From the NCBI GenBank assembly GCA_964547525.1, contig CAZJOD010000025.1, positions 1 to 29,812 of the forward strand: a stretch of DNA of 29,812 nucleotides, in the 5' to 3' direction. Positions 13,544-22,247 of this stretch are shown in pieces; position 1 is the first letter of the stretch, and each line of letters begins with the position of its first letter. The position numbers and the translations under genes are program-made. A model generated the notes under the pieces. The model made no database searches. It saw nothing but the letters and a program-made list of their open reading frames with translations, and was not told the DNA's origin. Source of the stretch: CAZJOD01 sp964547525 (GTDB taxonomy: Bacteria; Bacillota; Clostridia; JAAYHZ01).

Positions 13544-16267
13544 TCACTTTCCACAGCAGTTTTTATACTTTTTGCCACTACCGCAAGGACAAGTGTCATT
13601 TCTGCCCGCCTTAAAATCTTTTTTTACGCCTCTTGACACTCCGTAATTCCCATGTGTACTATTAACAGGTTGAGCGACGCTTTCGCGTTTGGGAGCTTCT
13701 TTTACCGCTTTTTTTATATGAAGCAACGCACTGACCGCTTCCTCTCTAATGGTTTTTATCATCTCGTCGAACATATCAAAACCTTCCAGTTTATATTCCA
13801 CCACAGGATCTCTTTGTGCATAAGCTCTCATGCTTATTCCTCTACGCAATTCGTCCATTGAATCAATATGATCCATCCAGTTTCGGTCAACAGCTTTTAA
13901 TAATATTACCCTTTCCAACTCTCTCATTATATCAGTGCCTATTTCCAGCTCTTTTGCTTCGTACAAAGCTATGGCATTATCAGTGATTATTTGTTTCAAA
14001 TCTTGTTTAGTAATACTTTCATAGTCTAAAGAATCTTTATTAATGATTCCCTGTAGATCGTACAATCTTTGTACGCCCGTTTCCAGACCTTCGAAGTCCC
14101 AATCATCCGGAATGTCACTTAAACAATAAGTCGTCGTTATATCCCCTGCCGTGGCCTCTATCATTTTTAAGAAATTATCTTTTAAAGATTCACCGTTTAA
14201 TACTTGCCGTCTTTGAGCATATATTACTTCACGTTGCTTATTCATAACATCGTCATATTCCAAGACATTTTTTCTTATGGAGTAATTTTGTCCTTCCACT
14301 CGTTTTTGAGCTTTCTCTATAGCATTGGATAGCATTTTATGCTGCAATTCTTGTGTATCGTCCATCCCCATGGCGCCTACAATATTTTGAAGCCTTTCCT
14401 GCCCGAACAATCTCATTAGATCATCGTCCAAAGCGATATAGAATTTGGATTCACCGGCATCACCTTGTCGTCCCGATCTGCCTCGGAGCTGATTGTCAAT
14501 TCTTCTGGATTCGTGACGTTCAGTTCCGATGATACATAAACCACCGGCTTTTAAAACTTTGTTTCGTTCTTCAGTCAATTCGCTCTTATAATGATTTAAT
14601 AGAGTTTTAAACTTTTCACGAGACTCTAAAATAATTGTGTCATCGGTATTGTCAAATCCTGTAGCCCTGTTGATCAAATCGTCGGTATAACCTTCTTTTC
14701 TCATTTGTTGCTTCGCCAAATATTCGGCATTTCCACCCAGTACAATGTCAGTACCACGACCTGCCATATTAGTTGCTATTGTAACAGCTTTGAACTTACC
14801 CGCTTGAGCTATAATCTCCGCTTCTTTTTCATGATACTTTGCGTTTAAAACCTGATGTTTTATACCTCTTTTTTTAAGCATTGCGCTTAAAAGCTCGGAT
14901 TTTTCAATTGATATGGTTCCTATTAACAGAGGCTGCCCCACTTCATATCTACGTGATATTTCTTCAGTTACTGCGGCAAATTTGCCTTTTTGTGTTTTGT
15001 AAACCACATCGGAATGATCAACTCTGACGACATCCTTATTTGTGGGTATTGCTATTACATCAAGACCGTATATTCCCCTAAATTCTTCTTCTTCGGTTAA
15101 AGCGGTACCGGTCATACCGGACAGCTTCTTATACATTCTGAAATAGTTTTGGAAAGTTATAGTTGCCAATGTTTTACTTTCCCGATTTACTTTAACACCT
15201 TCTTTAGCCTCGATGGCTTGATGTAAACCTTGACTATATCTTCTACCGTACATCAACCGACCGGTAAATTCGTCAACAATAATTATTTCATCGTTATTTA
15301 CGACATAATCAATATCAATCTTCATTAAACCGTGTGCTTTCAACGCTTGGTTTATATGATGACTAAGCTCCATATTATCCATATCGGAAAGATTATCCAC
15401 ACCAAAGAATGTTTCGGCTTTTTTTACTCCCTTGGTGGTTAATGCGGCTGTTTTTGCTTTTTCGTCAATTATATAATCGGCATCTACATCATCATCATGT
15501 TTTTTATCATCTGTTTCTTTATAAACCACCGATTTCAATCTTATAACAAAAGCATTCGCTTTTTGATACAAATCTGTTGACTTATCTCCCTGTCCGGATA
15601 TAATCAACGGTGTTCTGGCTTCATCAATTAATATACTGTCAACCTCATCAACAATGGCATATACATGTTCTCTTTGAACCATATCGTTTTTATAAATCAC
15701 CATATTATCTCTGAGATAATCGAAGCCGAATTCATTATTAGTTCCGTATGTTATGTCACAGTTATACGCTTTTCGCCTTTCTTCGGAATTCATGTCATGT
15801 ATGATCAAGCCTACCGATAATCCCAGATATTCATATACTTTTCCCATCCACTCACTATCACGTTTAGCCAAGTAATCATTAACGGTTACCACATGAACTC
15901 CCTGACCTGTCAATGCATTTAAATACACAGGTAGAGTTGCCACCAAAGTTTTACCTTCACCTGTTTTCATCTCCGCAATTCTACCTTGGTGCAGTATAAT
16001 ACCTCCTAAAAGTTGAACATAAAAATGACGCATACCCAAAACACGACCGGACGCTTCTCTTACCACAGCAAAAGCCTCAGGCATTAAATCGTCGAGTGTT
16101 TCCCCGCTTTGCATCCTTTGCTTAAACTCAACCGTTTTTTTCTTAAGCTCGTCATCACTGAGCTTTGCCATTTCGCCCGCCAATTCTTCTATTTGATTTG
16201 CAATCGGTTCTATTCGTTTAATTTCCCTGTCACTGTAAGTTCCGAACAATTTACTAAATACACCCAT
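13544..16267 (-). CDS. secA: Preprotein translocase motor ATPase SecA
   Basis: SecA drives unfolded preproteins through SecYEG. The 907-residue product is full length. It starts MGVFSKLFGTYSDREIKRI, has Walker A KTGEGKTL (101-108), VHVVTVNDYLAKRDSEWM, the DEAD-type box VDEVDSILIDEARTPL, and the motif VI segment GRSGRQGDAGES. It ends in a basic linker and the zinc-binding SEC-C tail CPCGSGKKYKNCC, which can bind SecB-like partners or ribosomes. It is longer than B. subtilis SecA mainly through an acidic insert (KKHDDDVDADY) in the preprotein-binding region, as in other clostridia. GGAGG precedes the ATG by 7 bases. No prfB follows it, unlike many Firmicutes; folC takes that place. It lies 14 bases after yerC in the long operon. 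Confidence 0.98.
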   Translation of the reverse strand: MGVFSKLFGTYSDREIKRIEPIANQIEELAGEMAKLSDDELKKKTVEFKQRMQSGETLDDLMPEAFAVVREASGRVLGMRHFYVQLLGGIILHQGRIAEMKTGEGKTLVATLPVYLNALTGQGVHVVTVNDYLAKRDSEWMGKVYEYLGLSVGLIIHDMNSEERRKAYNCDITYGTNNEFGFDYLRDNMVIYKNDMVQREHVYAIVDEVDSILIDEARTPLIISGQGDKSTDLYQKANAFVIRLKSVVYKETDDKKHDDDVDADYIIDEKAKTAALTTKGVKKAETFFGVDNLSDMDNMELSHHINQALKAHGLMKIDIDYVVNNDEIIIVDEFTGRLMYGRRYSQGLHQAIEAKEGVKVNRESKTLATITFQNYFRMYKKLSGMTGTALTEEEEFRGIYGLDVIAIPTNKDVVRVDHSDVVYKTQKGKFAAVTEEISRRYEVGQPLLIGTISIEKSELLSAMLKKRGIKHQVLNAKYHEKEAEIIAQAGKFKAVTIATNMAGRGTDIVLGGNAEYLAKQQMRKEGYTDDLINRATGFDNTDDTIILESREKFKTLLNHYKSELTEERNKVLKAGGLCIIGTERHESRRIDNQLRGRSGRQGDAGESKFYIALDDDLMRLFGQERLQNIVGAMGMDDTQELQHKMLSNAIEKAQKRVEGQNYSIRKNVLEYDDVMNKQREVIYAQRRQVLNGESLKDNFLKMIEATAGDITTTYCLSDIPDDWDFEGLETGVQRLYDLQGIINKDSLDYESITKQDLKQIITDNAIALYEAKELEIGTDIMRELERVILLKAVDRNWMDHIDSMDELRRGISMRAYAQRDPVVEYKLEGFDMFDEMIKTIREEAVSALLHIKKAVKEAPKRESVAQPVNSTHGNYGVSRGVKKDFKAGRNDTCPCGSGKKYKNCCGK

Positions 16268-16281
16268 CTAAAACCTCCGTA

Positions 16282-16575
16282 CTATTTTTTGTCAAACAGC
16301 CTCTTTAAAACCGTCATATAACCGTCCGCACCATAATTCAAACATCTACTGACCCTACTGATAGTAGCGGGGCTGGCACCTGTTTTCTCGGTTATATCCG
16401 TATATTTGTTGTTTTGATGCAACATAATGGCAACCTGAAATCTTTGTGCCATAGCTTTAATTTCAGAGATTGTGCAAACATCTTCAAAGAAATTGTAGCA
16501 TTCGTCTACTGTTTTTAAATTCAAAATACCTTCAAACAAACGATCGATATGTTCATCTTTAATTTTTGAGTTCAT
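16282..16575 (-). CDS. yerC: YerC/YecD family TrpR-like DNA-binding protein
   Basis: The 97-residue product belongs to the YerC/YecD group of the Trp repressor superfamily. EDVCTISEIKAMAQRFQVAIML (about 31-52) and the helix-turn-helix YTDITEKTGASPATISRVSRCLNYGADGY (58-86) are both conserved. It probably acts as a dimeric transcription factor, but its ligand and targets are not known. Its first four bases overlap the end of the upstream ATPase gene (ATGA), indicating translational coupling, and secA starts 14 bases after it. In B. subtilis the homologue is linked to pcrB-pcrA, so the position before secA is a different arrangement. Confidence 0.93.
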   Translation of the reverse strand: MNSKIKDEHIDRLFEGILNLKTVDECYNFFEDVCTISEIKAMAQRFQVAIMLHQNNKYTDITEKTGASPATISRVSRCLNYGADGYMTVLKRLFDKK

Positions 16576-17306
16576 CTTTGTACACCCCGCAAGTTTCCAA
16601 TGTACTTTTTCATTAAAAGCACATTATCTTTATCACTTAAGAACCTAAGATATTTTTTACATTCGCTATCATAATCCATAACCACTTCATCGCTGAACGT
16701 GCAATTTGAAACCGATTCACACATCACGCAATGAAAAGAAACAGGTATGTTTAATGCATCAGCTGCGCGCTCTATTATTTTCTTGCCTTCTATTATATCA
16801 TCCGGTAAAGTCAAATTCATTAAATTTGTATTATTTACTAGTCCGGTTACCTTTAAACCTGACGCATTTTCAATTTCTCTTACATATTTTATAATTTTAT
16901 CCGAATCGGATGTTGCAGGTCTTTTCACATTTACAGTAAAGAAATGTCTGTAATCGGTTTTTATAATTTTTTTCTTATATGTGGAAATAACCTTAGCGCC
17001 TAAATCGTCACCTCCAACATCCAACACCGAATATAGTTCTTTATCTTCAAACACTATATTAATTTCACCTGTTAAAGCGGGTACATCGGTATTAGTATTT
17101 GCAAATATCGGAACTATTACTTTCATTCCCATACCGGTCATTTTCTCTTTTACATCCGCAGATCTAAAATACGGATTTACTATATCCATATCAGCCAAGG
17201 CCGTCTTATAACCTTTTTTAAGCAGCATAACCGAAAAGTTAACCGCAGTTTCGGTCTTACCGCTACCAAAATGTCCAGTAAATATGTTTACTTTTCCAAA
17301 GTTCAT
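16572..17306 (-). CDS. ParA/MinD-like P-loop ATPase of unknown role
   Basis: The 244-residue product starts with NIFTGHFGSGKTETAVNFSV, a P-loop at 11-18. It continues with ALADMDIVNPYFRSAD, a deviant-Walker style second motif, and VLDVGGDDLGAKV, a Walker B-like strand. This fits the SIMIBI class of ATPases. NNTNLMNLTLPDDIIEGKKIIERAADAL near 157-184 resembles the adenine-recognition strand and following helix. Four Cys-free strands precede a short HCVMCESVSNC segment that could bind metal, though this is speculative. Similar proteins occur in clostridial genomes, often near 2-oxoacid:ferredoxin oxidoreductases, but none is here. It lies between tcdA (16-base gap) and yerC (4-base overlap), so it is expressed with them. 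The substrate or partner is unknown. Confidence 0.75.
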   Translation of the reverse strand: MNFGKVNIFTGHFGSGKTETAVNFSVMLLKKGYKTALADMDIVNPYFRSADVKEKMTGMGMKVIVPIFANTNTDVPALTGEINIVFEDKELYSVLDVGGDDLGAKVISTYKKKIIKTDYRHFFTVNVKRPATSDSDKIIKYVREIENASGLKVTGLVNNTNLMNLTLPDDIIEGKKIIERAADALNIPVSFHCVMCESVSNCTFSDEVVMDYDSECKKYLRFLSDKDNVLLMKKYIGNLRGVQR

Positions 17307-17322
17307 TTTTTACCTCTTAATA

Positions 17323-18030
17323 TTATATACCCGCCAAATCTTTGATAACCACACCGGCTAGGATATATCCGGCTACAGGCGGTACAAAAGAAATACTTGC
17401 AGGTATCCTCTTCTCAGGATTTAAAATATATGTTTCCCTGGGTTGTTCCTTTGAGTAAACCACCTTTAATCGTTCAACACCCCTTTTTTTTAATTCTCTT
17501 CTGATGACTCTTGCCAAAGGGCAAACACTTGTATTGTAAATATCATCAACTAAAAACTTCCCGGGGTCTGTCTTATTTCCTGTACCCATACTGCTCACCA
17601 GCCTTATACCTTTATCGTAGCAAAATTTGGCTACATGCAATTTTGCCGTAACATTGTCGATTGCATCTACAACATAATCATATTCCGATAAATAACTTAA
17701 GTCGTCCTCTGCTGTTATAAAATACCGGACAGCTTGTACCTGCGCACCCGGATTTATATCCAGGATCCTTTCTTTCATTACTTCCACTTTACTCCTGCCT
17801 AAAGTGGAGTGTAGGGCATGAATTTGCCTGTTAATGTTTGATTCTACAATTATATCGGAATCTACAGCCGTTAGGTTTTCAATACCGGCTCTAGCCAACG
17901 CTTCGATGCAATGTGATCCGACACCTCCAATTCCTAAAACAATCACCTTACTGTTTTTTAGTTTGGCAATCGCATCTGATCCGAGTAACATTTCAGTTCT
18001 TTGAAATATCCCGTTTATTTTATCGTCCAT
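17323..18030 (-). CDS. tcdA: tRNA threonylcarbamoyladenosine dehydratase (ThiF/E1-like)
   Basis: TcdA uses ATP to cyclise the t6A base of tRNAs to ct6A, which aids decoding of ANN codons. The 235-residue product has the E1-like nucleotide-binding motif VLGIGGVGSH (31-40), then LTAVDSDIIVESNINRQ with the adenylate-contacting Arg, YDYVVDAIDNVTAKL, and VSSMGTGNKTDP, typical of the YgdL/CsdL group. The CsdL-type motif SVCPLARVIRRELKKRGV follows. It is best told from other ThiF-like proteins by length and this C-terminal block. GAGAGG precedes the ATG, and the start overlaps the 3' end of rluD by 11 bases, so the two RNA-modification genes are coupled. Confidence 0.9.
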   Translation of the reverse strand: MDDKINGIFQRTEMLLGSDAIAKLKNSKVIVLGIGGVGSHCIEALARAGIENLTAVDSDIIVESNINRQIHALHSTLGRSKVEVMKERILDINPGAQVQAVRYFITAEDDLSYLSEYDYVVDAIDNVTAKLHVAKFCYDKGIRLVSSMGTGNKTDPGKFLVDDIYNTSVCPLARVIRRELKKRGVERLKVVYSKEQPRETYILNPEKRIPASISFVPPVAGYILAGVVIKDLAGI

Positions 18031-19018
18031 ATTGCCTCTCCATAATTATATTTCTCACTTTTTCAAAGTAGTCAGGAAGCTCCGAATGAAATTCAACATA
18101 TCGGTCAGTGCCCGGATGTTTAAAGCCTAACGTTTTTGCATGCAATATCTGCCCCGGTTCTATACCAAATTCGTCTTTACCTCCGTATATTTCATCTCCT
18201 GCTATAGGATGACCTATATATGCCATGTGCACCCTTATCTGATGAGTACGACCGGTTTCCAACAGCGCTTCGAAAGATGTGTATTTATCAAAACGCTCGG
18301 TTACACAAAAGTGAGTCACCGCTTCTTTTCCGCCGCTTTTTACAACCGCCATCTTTTTTCGGTCTCCCGGGTGCCTGCCGATGTTCGTCTTGATCACACC
18401 TTTGTCAACCGGTAAAACACCTTTGCAAATACCTTGGTATTCTCTTTTTATTTCATGAGTTTTAAATAAAGCCGCCAGTTTTTGATGTGCTTGATTGTTT
18501 CTTGCAACAACCAAAATGCCCGATGTATCTTTATCTATCCTATGAACGATTCCGGGACGTAAAACACCGTTTATATCCGACAAGCGATTCTCATACTTGT
18601 AAAGTAGCGCATTAACCAATGTTTTGTCTCTGTTTCCGGGTGCGGGATGAACAACCATCCCTCTTTCCTTGTCCACAACTATTATATCCTGATCTTCATA
18701 AATAACATTTATATCGATTTTTTGAGGCACAGCTTCCGGCGGTTTAGGTTCTTGTTTTAAAACCTTTACAATATCACCTTTTCTTACCGACATACCCGCT
18801 TTTTGTGCGGTAGTGCCGTTAACACTTACCTTACCTTCCACAATCAACTTTTTAACATATGCGCGGGAATAACCTTCCATAAAAAAAGTTAACCATCCGT
18901 CCAATCTTGATGTGGCTTCCTCGCAAGTAAAGGTCACTTCTTCCGATTGATCAATTATTTCCGATTCCGTTTCATCGGAATAATCATAATTACCCATTTC
19001 ATCTTTGTACTCAATCAT
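18020..19018 (-). CDS. rluD: RluD-type 23S rRNA pseudouridine synthase
   Basis: The 332-residue product has an S4 RNA-binding domain (about 36-88, TSRLDGWLTFFMEGYSRAYVKKLI) and a RluA-type catalytic domain. The catalytic Asp162 is in VHRIDKDTSG, and GRTHQIRVHMAYIGHPIAGDEIYGG is also typical. By analogy with B. subtilis YlyB, encoded directly after lspA as here, it would modify 23S rRNA helix 69. The first 30 residues are an acidic extension not needed for the fold; a later ATG at residue 8 is possible, but AAGGAG upstream of the first ATG supports the longer form. The start overlaps the lspA stop (ATGA). Confidence 0.93.
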   Translation of the reverse strand: MIEYKDEMGNYDYSDETESEIIDQSEEVTFTCEEATSRLDGWLTFFMEGYSRAYVKKLIVEGKVSVNGTTAQKAGMSVRKGDIVKVLKQEPKPPEAVPQKIDINVIYEDQDIIVVDKERGMVVHPAPGNRDKTLVNALLYKYENRLSDINGVLRPGIVHRIDKDTSGILVVARNNQAHQKLAALFKTHEIKREYQGICKGVLPVDKGVIKTNIGRHPGDRKKMAVVKSGGKEAVTHFCVTERFDKYTSFEALLETGRTHQIRVHMAYIGHPIAGDEIYGGKDEFGIEPGQILHAKTLGFKHPGTDRYVEFHSELPDYFEKVRNIIMERQYGR

Positions 19019-19509
19019 GTATTATTTTTCTCCTTAGCGGCCTTTCGTTCCAAAAATGAAAAATCTTCATCTTTGTAATAAAAGAACATGTATATTAAAA
19101 GCAAAATACTCCCTATTACTATAGAACTGTCGGCAACATTAAAAATCGGGAAGTTATATCCCCAATAATAGGTATCTATAAAATCCGTCACTCTCCCGAA
19201 TAATATACGGTCTATTTGATTTCCTATTGCACCGCCTAATATGAGACTGAAAGCCCATTTCAAAAGAGCCGTATTAAATTTCGGCATTGCCGCTGCAATT
19301 AGTATAATCACAATCCCTGATAAGATTGTCAAAAATAAAGTAGAATTCGAAAACAAACCCCAAGCTGCACCGGTATTACTGTGATGCGTAATATATAAAA
19401 AGTTTTCTATTACAGGTATCATTTCTCCATACTCGATATTTGACTTAATGATATATTTTGTCAATTGATCCGACAATACTATTATTACGGTTATTATTAA
19501 CCAAATCAT
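19015..19509 (-). CDS. lspA: Lipoprotein signal peptidase (signal peptidase II)
   Basis: LspA removes signal peptides from diacylated prolipoproteins in the membrane. The 164-residue product, of usual length, has four hydrophobic segments (about 1-18, 58-75, 84-100, 126-145). Conserved motifs are THHSNTGAAWG (41-51), GNQIDR (96-101), GRVTDFID (105-112) and FNVADSSI (123-130). Asp109 and Asp127 match the aspartyl dyad. The open frame continues 18 codons up to a TTG at 19563, but AGGAG stands 7 bases before the ATG at 19509, and the extra residues are polar, so the shorter form is chosen. It heads the long operon and is followed by rluD with a 4-base overlap. One client, the solute-binding lipoprotein, is encoded immediately upstream. 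Confidence 0.95.
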   Translation of the reverse strand: MIWLIITVIIVLSDQLTKYIIKSNIEYGEMIPVIENFLYITHHSNTGAAWGLFSNSTLFLTILSGIVIILIAAAMPKFNTALLKWAFSLILGGAIGNQIDRILFGRVTDFIDTYYWGYNFPIFNVADSSIVIGSILLLIYMFFYYKDEDFSFLERKAAKEKNNT

Positions 19510-19592
19510 TGAAATACTCCTAACATTTTGATTATTTCTAATATTATTAACGATTATACGCAAAACAAAATATCCTATTTCATATGACTGTC

Positions 19593-19623
19593 TTAATACG
19601 GTAATTATAAATTGACGTATTAA
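19593..19623 (-). promoter_or_regulatory. Hairpin in the lspA 5' leader
   Basis: TTAATACG and CGTATTAA form a perfect 8-base stem around 15 AT-rich bases that can pair internally. It sits about 30 bases after the predicted transcription start, in a leader of about 145 bases. No T-tract follows, so it is not a terminator. No known riboswitch was recognised. Confidence 0.3.
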
Positions 19624-19660
19624 AATTAGTTATATTCCATAGCTTGTTTATACTTATAAA

Positions 19661-19689
19661 ATTATACACTTAAATTGTATAGGTGTAAA
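19661..19689 (-). promoter_or_regulatory. Promoter of the lspA-secA-folC operon
   Basis: On the minus strand TTTACA (19684-19689) and a perfect TATAAT (19661-19666) are exactly 17 bases apart. No comparable promoter was noticed inside the tightly packed genes downstream, so this may drive everything to the terminator at 9211-9242. Confidence 0.75.
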
Positions 19690-19728
19690 TAAAATCCGGA
19701 CCATACTTTTAATTGCACGAATGATCCG
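19690..19728 (-). terminator. Terminator after the solute-binding lipoprotein gene
   Basis: On the minus strand CGGATCAT (19721-19728) pairs with ATGGTCCG (19697-19704), 8 pairs including one G-T, around a 16-base loop. GATTTTATTT follows. It lies 2 bases after the stop codon and directly before the next promoter. Confidence 0.6.
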
Positions 19729-19729
19729 T

Positions 19730-21376
19730 TTAGTTTACAGTCAGGTATTCACCGTTTCTAAAAAATGAAAAATTATCCTGACCGAAAGAGCCGATAATGC
19801 TTCTGGAATAAATAGATGCTTTTTTCATATAACATAAACCTATATAGTTCACATTATCTTTTAAATAATACTGTATATCATTCAATGCATTTATCATATC
19901 ACTCATACTACCGGCTTTAGCGGCTTGTATACACAATTGGTTCAACACATTGTCGTTAATATTGCTTACGTTATACATTTCATTACTTCCTGTCAATCCG
20001 GTTTTTGTATAAAGCATACCTATAATCTCAGGATCAGGTATATTATTTAAAGAAATTGATGAAATTAATATGTCGAAGCTCTTCCGTTTTATCAAATCTT
20101 TAATCTTTTCACCGGATTGTTCGTTGATTGTAACTTGTATACCGTTGCTTTCCAGCTGTTCTTTTATTAATTTCGCTATCATACATTTTTCACTATCGTA
20201 TGCATTAACCAATATTTCAAATTTTACAGGATAATATCTGTAATAGTAAATTGTATTTCCTTCTTCGTCTTTACCGGTTATCTGCTGTATTCTTTGGTAT
20301 ACTCCTCCGGACATAGGGAATTTTTCTCTTTCCATTAGTTCTTTGCCTTTTTCAGGATCATATTCATGAATAGCTCCAATTGACCATTCGTTAAGAAAAC
20401 TTTTGGGGTGTACAGGGTAGTCGGCGTAAACGGCATTTTCACCGTACACTTGATTTACAATTTCTTCTACATTGATAAAGTATGATATTGCCTTCCTGAC
20501 ATTTGGCTTGTTCAGCAATAATGCATTAACATTAAACGAAACAAAATCAAAACGGTTTCCAATGTACTCGGTTTGAAACAAATCCACTCTTTTTGTATAT
20601 AACTCACCCTCTTTACCGGGTACAATCGAAATAGAGTTATTACCCGGTTTTATTATTTCTTTGCTTTCTTTATATGAATCGACCGACTTTAACCGAACTG
20701 TCGTGTCATCAGTAATCTTTTTTATTAAAATAAAATTCTCATTATAATCAATGACCTTAAAAGGTCCCGTACCATTTAAAAAAGACGAATCATCTCTTGT
20801 TTGGAGAAAATCTTTTCTTGAAATTATAGGTATGTTTAACTTCCAAGGTAATGATGAATCTTCTTTTGTTAAAGTAATATAAATTTTATTATCCAAAGCC
20901 TCACATGATTTAATATTATTCACATTATATAAATATGGAGACTGCCCTCCGTAATTTTTTATTGTATCAATAGTATATATAATATCATCGGCAGATAATT
21001 CGGTACCGTCATGAAAATATATTTTATCATTGATAGTAACTTCCCATATTTTCGGGTCATCGGTTATCTTCCAGCTCCTTGCAATTGAAGGGATGCATTG
21101 CTGATACTCGTTCAATTCAACAAGGTTTTTAAAAACCAAACTATAAAACGCAGTCATTATCTCATCCGACGATTTTAAAGGATCGGACCCATATACATTA
21201 ACGGACGCCAATATAATCTCTGAGCTTTTTGGTGCCGTAGGTATTTTTACACCGGTTTCCTTTTGCTCTTGAAATACATCCGTATCCCGGTATTCATCCG
21301 GTGGCAGACAACCCTTCACCGGAATAAGAAATACCCATATAATTGTTATAATAAAAAACTTTTTAATAAATCTCAT
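19730..21376 (-). CDS. ABC-type solute-binding lipoprotein, family 5 (oligopeptide/dipeptide type)
   Basis: The 548-residue product starts with a lipoprotein signal peptide: MRFIKKFF, a hydrophobic core, then IPVKGC with Cys23 as lipidation site, although Lys at -2 is unusual. The body is a family 5 binding protein: IPSIARSWKITDDPKIWEVTI, IYFHDGTELSADDIIYTIDTI, the GTGPFKV motif, and NVRKAISYFINVEEIVNQVYG. This class binds peptides, nickel or sugars outside the membrane and hands them to permeases. No permease or ATPase gene is nearby, so it must share a transporter encoded elsewhere or act in sensing. It follows pgeF after 79 bases without a clear promoter, so it may be co-transcribed with ymdB-pgeF. 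Ligand type is not decidable here. Confidence 0.88.
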   Translation of the reverse strand: MRFIKKFFIITIIWVFLIPVKGCLPPDEYRDTDVFQEQKETGVKIPTAPKSSEIILASVNVYGSDPLKSSDEIMTAFYSLVFKNLVELNEYQQCIPSIARSWKITDDPKIWEVTINDKIYFHDGTELSADDIIYTIDTIKNYGGQSPYLYNVNNIKSCEALDNKIYITLTKEDSSLPWKLNIPIISRKDFLQTRDDSSFLNGTGPFKVIDYNENFILIKKITDDTTVRLKSVDSYKESKEIIKPGNNSISIVPGKEGELYTKRVDLFQTEYIGNRFDFVSFNVNALLLNKPNVRKAISYFINVEEIVNQVYGENAVYADYPVHPKSFLNEWSIGAIHEYDPEKGKELMEREKFPMSGGVYQRIQQITGKDEEGNTIYYYRYYPVKFEILVNAYDSEKCMIAKLIKEQLESNGIQVTINEQSGEKIKDLIKRKSFDILISSISLNNIPDPEIIGMLYTKTGLTGSNEMYNVSNINDNVLNQLCIQAAKAGSMSDMINALNDIQYYLKDNVNYIGLCYMKKASIYSRSIIGSFGQDNFSFFRNGEYLTVN

Positions 21377-21455
21377 TAAATTATCGTTTTCCTGCTTTAA
21401 TTATTTAATATTTAAAGAAACATTATGGTTATTTATCTTATTTTAATCTTCGTTA

Positions 21456-22247
21456 CTATCTTAAGCCAAGCAAAGCCAAAGATCTACCGCACTTTCCTTT
21501 ACTTGCTCTATGAGAATGTAATACATCGTTGTTGCATGAAGTACATAAATTACATACATATATGTTTTCAGGCGTTATACCACAATTTATCAAACTGAAT
21601 TGTATTACACCTTTTAAATCCAACTTATAACCTGTTGACACTTTATCGATGTATTCGGATAAACAAGGTAATTTATTAATAAATAACAACCTGACATCTT
21701 CTTGCACATTATAACATTTTGGGCATATGGACGGTCCTATTACACATATAATATTTTTTTCTTCACATTGTAATTCATCTTTCATTTTCCTTACAGTTTT
21801 TGCGGCAATCATGTCTAATGTCCCTTTCCATCCCGAATGTGCCAATCCTATTGCCTTTTTTACAGGATCCACTAAATAAACGGGAACACAATCCGCATGT
21901 TTTGTCGCTAATGTCACTCCTTTTACATTTGTTATCATAGCATCGAAAACAGGGAGGTTTTTATATGAATCCAAACATGTCAAATCATCTTCGGTAACTT
22001 TTTTTATATAATCGGTATGCATCTGTTTGACCATAACCAAATTATTCGCATTAAATCCATGTGTCTCACCTAATAAATAAATATTTTCGGTGAATTTTAT
22101 CATAATATCTTCATTATCGGATTCAAGTGTAAAGTCAAAGTCATTACCATCCGAGTCGGTACCCCTGGTATAACAATGCACAAAATCATTTTTATATTTT
22201 TCTAAAACATCAAAGGTTATGGTTTTAGATAATATCCTGTACTCCAT
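21456..22247 (-). CDS. pgeF: Peptidoglycan editing factor PgeF (YfiH/laccase-domain family)
   Basis: PgeF-type proteins are cytoplasmic zinc or copper enzymes. In E. coli the homologue clears wrongly built UDP-MurNAc-L-Ser precursors; purine nucleoside and phenol oxidase activities are reported for other members. The 263-residue product has the three metal ligands of the family: His77 in KQMHTD, Cys120 in KHADCVPV and His137 in AHSGWKGT. It also has the GPSICPKCYNV block and the C-terminal CTSCNNDVLHSHRASKGKCGRS. The length is standard. Its ATG directly follows the ymdB stop codon, with AGGAG inside the end of ymdB, so translation is coupled. The solute-binding lipoprotein follows. Confidence 0.93.
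   Translation of the reverse strand: MEYRILSKTITFDVLEKYKNDFVHCYTRGTDSDGNDFDFTLESDNEDIMIKFTENIYLLGETHGFNANNLVMVKQMHTDYIKKVTEDDLTCLDSYKNLPVFDAMITNVKGVTLATKHADCVPVYLVDPVKKAIGLAHSGWKGTLDMIAAKTVRKMKDELQCEEKNIICVIGPSICPKCYNVQEDVRLLFINKLPCLSEYIDKVSTGYKLDLKGVIQFSLINCGITPENIYVCNLCTSCNNDVLHSHRASKGKCGRSLALLGLR

Noticed and set aside
19510..19563. An 18-residue N-terminal extension of LspA from a TTG start
   Set aside because: The ATG at 19509 has AGGAG at 7 bases and gives the usual family length; the extension is polar and not conserved in kind.
19510..19654. A riboswitch in the 145-base lspA leader
   Set aside because: Only an AT-rich 8-base hairpin is visible; none of the conserved riboswitch cores known to me could be matched.
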